NCBI GenBank assembly: GCA_013361075.1
Contig: JABWAJ010000276.1
Location: forward strand, 1 to 7,435
From: Saprospiraceae bacterium
GTDB taxonomy: Bacteria > Bacteroidota > Bacteroidia > Chitinophagales > Saprospiraceae
Direction: 5' to 3'
Length of the DNA: 7,435 bases
A model generated the notes under the pieces. That model ran no database searches. It saw nothing but the letters and a program-made list of their open reading frames with translations, and was not told the DNA's origin. The translations under genes and the position numbers were made by a program. Shown here one piece after another: positions 4,522 through 7,435 of the stretch (its first letter is position 1; each line of letters begins with the position of its first letter).

Positions 4522-7435
4522 ATGCAAAGGTATACTTTTCTGACTTTCCTTTTGTTGCCTGCTCTGGGTCTGCAACTAAACGCGCAGTACGTCAGGGCGG
4601 AGTTTGGAAAAAACCGGGTGAAATACCACGATGATTTTGATGAGTGGTCGAAATACGAGAGCGATAATTTTATCACATTCTGGTATGGCGAAGCAAGGAA
4701 TGTGGGACAAGCCGCCGTGCAAATAGCAGAGCAGGACTTCAAAAACATCCAGGCTGTGCTGGAACACCCGCTCAATGAGAAATTGCAGATTATTGTATAC
4801 ACCGATCTCACAGATCTCAAACAAAGCAATATCGGAGGGGAAGATGCTTTTGTCAATACCACTGGCCATACCAAAATTGTCGGCAACAAAATATTCGTGT
4901 ATTTTAACGGAGACCATACCCAGCTGCGCAGCCAGATCCGGGAAGGCATTGCAAGCGTTTATCTCGATGCCATGCTTTTTGGGTCAACCCTGCAGGAAAT
5001 CGTTCAGAACGCAGTGATGATGAACCTGCCGGAGTGGTTTAAACAAGGCCTGACTTCCTATATCGGCGAATACTGGAACACACAAACAGACAATCTGCTG
5101 CGCGACGCGTTGTTGAACAAAGACTTTAAAGGATTTGAACAATTGGCTGCCGAAAATCCCCGCTTAGCCGGGCATGCCTTCTGGTATTTTATCGGCGAAA
5201 ACTACGGTGCGTCCACGGTTTCTAACCTGCTTTACCTGACACGCATCAACCGCAGCGTCGAAAGTGGCTTTCTCTACGTGTTGGGGGCGTCTTATCCTTC
5301 CATCATCAACAGTTGGGAAGAGTTTTTCCGCCGCCGTTACGAAAATGAGCTCCAGGGCCGGGTAGATCCGGAAGGTCGGAAAATTGCCATCAAAAACAAA
5401 CGCAACTTGCCCATCAGCCAGCTCCGCGTAAGTCCGGATGGCAGGCAAATTATATACCTTACCAATGAAATTGGCCAAAATAAGGTGTATTTACAGCCGC
5501 TGACGGGCAAAGGGGAGCGAACCCTGATTTTCAAAGAAGGCTTTCGCAATGCTTTCCAGGCAACAGACTATGGCTATCCGCTCTTGGCGTGGAACCCAAA
5601 CGGCCAGCAAATTGCCATTCTTTATGAACGGCGGGACGTAACCAAGTTGCTGCTGTACGACCTTAAAACTGAAAAGAAGACCCTGCAGGATCTTGCTCCT
5701 GAATACCAGCGGGTGCACAGCATTGATTTTGTAAACCCCGTGACGTTGGTATTCTCTGCGAGTATCCGTGGTTTTTCTGACATCTTTCTCTATTTTATCA
5801 ATACCCGGCAATCAGAACGTCTGACCAATGATATTTTTGACGACCTGGATGCCGCATTTGTGAAAGCCGACAACCGGCGAGGCATCCTTTTCACTTCAAA
5901 CCGCCCGGATTCGCTGATGCTGCAACCCAAATTGGACAGCATCCTCCCGATTCAAAGTTTTGACATTTTCTATTATGACCTCGATGAGAGAAACAGGGAA
6001 CTGGTGCGGGTTACCAATACCCCTTACGCCAATGAAAAAGCGCCAGTCGCCGTGGACACCACTTATTTTGCCTGGTTGAGCGATCAAAACGGTATCTACA
6101 ACCGGGAAGCAGGTTATCTGGAAAGCTATCTGCACCACTACGACCGCTATGTTACGCTCAACGACGGTACCGAAATCATTGTTAATGCGGATACCCTGTT
6201 AGCCCTTATTGATACTACTCAAATAGATACCATTGTGATGCGGCCTGTTTATAAAAAACGCGCCATTACGCACACCAATACCAATTATACACGCAACCTG
6301 ATAGGGCAACATACCTCTCCAGCTTCCATGCGCATCGTGGAACTGATGTACAAAAATGGTACCTACCAGGTTTTTGCATCCCCACTGAATGCCGATAGCA
6401 TGGTGCTTGCCACCAATACGTCGTTCCAATCGGTGAGGCCAGTTGCCAAGCCCTTATTTGAAACAGCCCCGGAAGACCAGCCCTCCCCTGCTGAAACGGT
6501 GGAAAACCTGTTGAAAGAATTGCCACCTGTAGCACCGGATACAATCAAACTACCCGAAGTGAAGCGGGATACCCATATCCTTGATATTGACAATTACCTT
6601 TTCCAAAGTGAGTTTGATGATGAAGACACCCCGCCGGTGGTCATTAAAATAGACACTGAAGAAAAACCGGAAACAACAGAAGATCCTCTTCCGGCCACTC
6701 CACGGCCAAACGGCCCAAGGCGAACCGGGCCAGTTGCCAGCGAAGAAGGCGAAAAAGTGCACCGTTTCAGGCCGGGAATCATCATTCCTTACCGCTTATT
6801 GTTCCAGGCTGATTTCGTTCAAACGCAGCTCGATAACTCCATTCTTTTCGGAACATGGGAAAGTCATGCAGCAAATTCCCGGGGTGATTTTCAGGCGCCG
6901 TTGGGCATCCTGTTCAAAGCGAATTTTAAAGACCTCCTGGAGGACTACGACGTGGAAGGTGGTGCCAGAATTCCTACCTCCTTCAATGGTTCGGAGTATT
7001 TCATTACGTTCAAGGACAAGAAAAAACGCCTTGACAAGCACTACACCATTTACCGTAGTAATTTCAGGGAAACGGTAGACACCATCAGCTTCATCATTCC
7101 ACGGCAGGAGGTGAATACGATTATGGGGCAGTTTGCCGTTTCCTGGCCGCTCGATATTTTCAGAAGTTTTCGGGCAACTGCTGCCATCCGTCGCGACAGG
7201 GTAACCCGGCTTTCCACCGAGCGCTCCACATTGGAGCAGGCTTCTGTAAATCAGCAACGGGCCAGCCTTCGTCTCGAATATGTATTTGACAACACCCTCG
7301 ACCTTGGCATCAACCTGATGAGGGGCAGCCGCTACCGGTTCTATGCAGAGGTGTTCAAAAGCTTCAACCTCGATTTATCGGACGGCGCAACCCTCGATTT
7401 TGGAAAGGGCCTGATGACGATACTGGGACTGGATG
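4522..7435 (+). CDS. Large exported protein: degenerate gluzincin domain, TolB/PD40 propeller, putative beta-barrel (3' partial)
   Basis: The frame is open from the ATG at 4522 to the right edge (971 codons, no stop), so the C-terminus is missing. Residues 1-21 form a signal peptide (hydrophobic core, likely cut LNA/Q22). Residues about 35-250 resemble a peptidase-MA-like (gluzincin) domain. The expected HExxH is REGIA (140-144), and the later W-F-x-E-G-L is LPEWFKQGL (169-177), with Gln175 in place of the zinc-binding Glu, so all three metal ligands are absent and catalysis is unlikely. Residues about 290-530 hold PD40/TolB-like propeller strands: VSPDGRQIIYLTN, WNPNGQQIAILYE, ILFTSNRPDS and AWLSDQNGIYN. 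Residues about 655-750 are a Pro- and acid-rich linker. From about 752 onward, alternating polar and hydrophobic strands look like an outer-membrane beta-barrel. I infer a cell-envelope protein, perhaps surface or scaffold; its function is unknown. It is transcribed away from the carotenoid operon. Confidence 0.88.
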   Translation, partial: MQRYTFLTFLLLPALGLQLNAQYVRAEFGKNRVKYHDDFDEWSKYESDNFITFWYGEARNVGQAAVQIAEQDFKNIQAVLEHPLNEKLQIIVYTDLTDLKQSNIGGEDAFVNTTGHTKIVGNKIFVYFNGDHTQLRSQIREGIASVYLDAMLFGSTLQEIVQNAVMMNLPEWFKQGLTSYIGEYWNTQTDNLLRDALLNKDFKGFEQLAAENPRLAGHAFWYFIGENYGASTVSNLLYLTRINRSVESGFLYVLGASYPSIINSWEEFFRRRYENELQGRVDPEGRKIAIKNKRNLPISQLRVSPDGRQIIYLTNEIGQNKVYLQPLTGKGERTLIFKEGFRNAFQATDYGYPLLAWNPNGQQIAILYERRDVTKLLLYDLKTEKKTLQDLAPEYQRVHSIDFVNPVTLVFSASIRGFSDIFLYFINTRQSERLTNDIFDDLDAAFVKADNRRGILFTSNRPDSLMLQPKLDSILPIQSFDIFYYDLDERNRELVRVTNTPYANEKAPVAVDTTYFAWLSDQNGIYNREAGYLESYLHHYDRYVTLNDGTEIIVNADTLLALIDTTQIDTIVMRPVYKKRAITHTNTNYTRNLIGQHTSPASMRIVELMYKNGTYQVFASPLNADSMVLATNTSFQSVRPVAKPLFETAPEDQPSPAETVENLLKELPPVAPDTIKLPEVKRDTHILDIDNYLFQSEFDDEDTPPVVIKIDTEEKPETTEDPLPATPRPNGPRRTGPVASEEGEKVHRFRPGIIIPYRLLFQADFVQTQLDNSILFGTWESHAANSRGDFQAPLGILFKANFKDLLEDYDVEGGARIPTSFNGSEYFITFKDKKKRLDKHYTIYRSNFRETVDTISFIIPRQEVNTIMGQFAVSWPLDIFRSFRATAAIRRDRVTRLSTERSTLEQASVNQQRASLRLEYVFDNTLDLGINLMRGSRYRFYAEVFKSFNLDLSDGATLDFGKGLMTILGLD

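Noticed and set aside
4455..4949. Minus-strand frames of 164 and 113 codons over the start of the large gene
   Set aside because: They are antisense to the signal peptide and N-terminal domain of the plus-strand gene, and their Cys/Ser-rich products have no family resemblance.
6796..7257. Minus-strand open frame of 153 codons
   Set aside because: It is antisense to the barrel-like part of the large plus-strand gene, whose frame is continuous and shows consistent protein features; treated as a shadow.

Overview
This window comes from a member of the Bacteroidota. The reasons are the 5' end of a 16S rRNA gene with a Bacteroidota-like start, an rRNA promoter of the phylum's -33 TTG / -7 TAnnTTTG type, A-rich start-codon leaders without clear Shine-Dalgarno sites, and carotenoid enzymes of the Bacteroidota type. 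A placement near the Saprospiria/Cytophagia is possible from the 16S start but cannot be settled from about 90 bases.

Layout. Positions 1-90 (minus strand) hold the first ~90 nt of a 16S rRNA gene that runs off the left edge. Positions 91-555 contain no credible gene. They hold the rRNA leader (boxA-like element, small hairpins), the rRNA promoter (345-375, minus) and a weak terminator-like hairpin at the end of the gene upstream. Positions 556-4441 are a four-gene minus-strand cluster, in transcription order: a glyoxalase II-like metallo-beta-lactamase-fold hydrolase, phytoene desaturase (crtI), phytoene synthase (crtB) and a fused heterodimer-type lycopene cyclase (crtYcd). Gaps between genes are 0 to 66 nt, so it is probably one operon. 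Positions 4442-4521 are a short divergent intergenic region. From 4522 to the right edge a large plus-strand gene is open for at least 971 codons. It encodes an exported protein with a gluzincin-like domain whose zinc ligands are lost, a TolB/PD40-type beta-propeller, an acidic proline-rich linker and the start of what looks like an outer-membrane beta-barrel.

How the genes work together. CrtB condenses two geranylgeranyl diphosphates to phytoene, CrtI desaturates phytoene to lycopene, and CrtYcd cyclises lycopene towards beta-carotene. No hydroxylase (crtZ) or ketolase (crtW) is present here, so later steps would have to be encoded elsewhere. The role of the hydrolase in this operon is unknown. 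The cluster runs in the same direction as, and directly into, the rRNA operon.

Points most worth a second look: the degenerate peptidase/propeller/barrel fusion protein, the absence of any ATG start for crtI (a TTG start must be used), the N-terminal hydrophobic extension of the lycopene cyclase, and the pigment-operon-into-rrn arrangement. I found no CRISPR array, insertion sequence, tRNA or clearly new multi-gene system.
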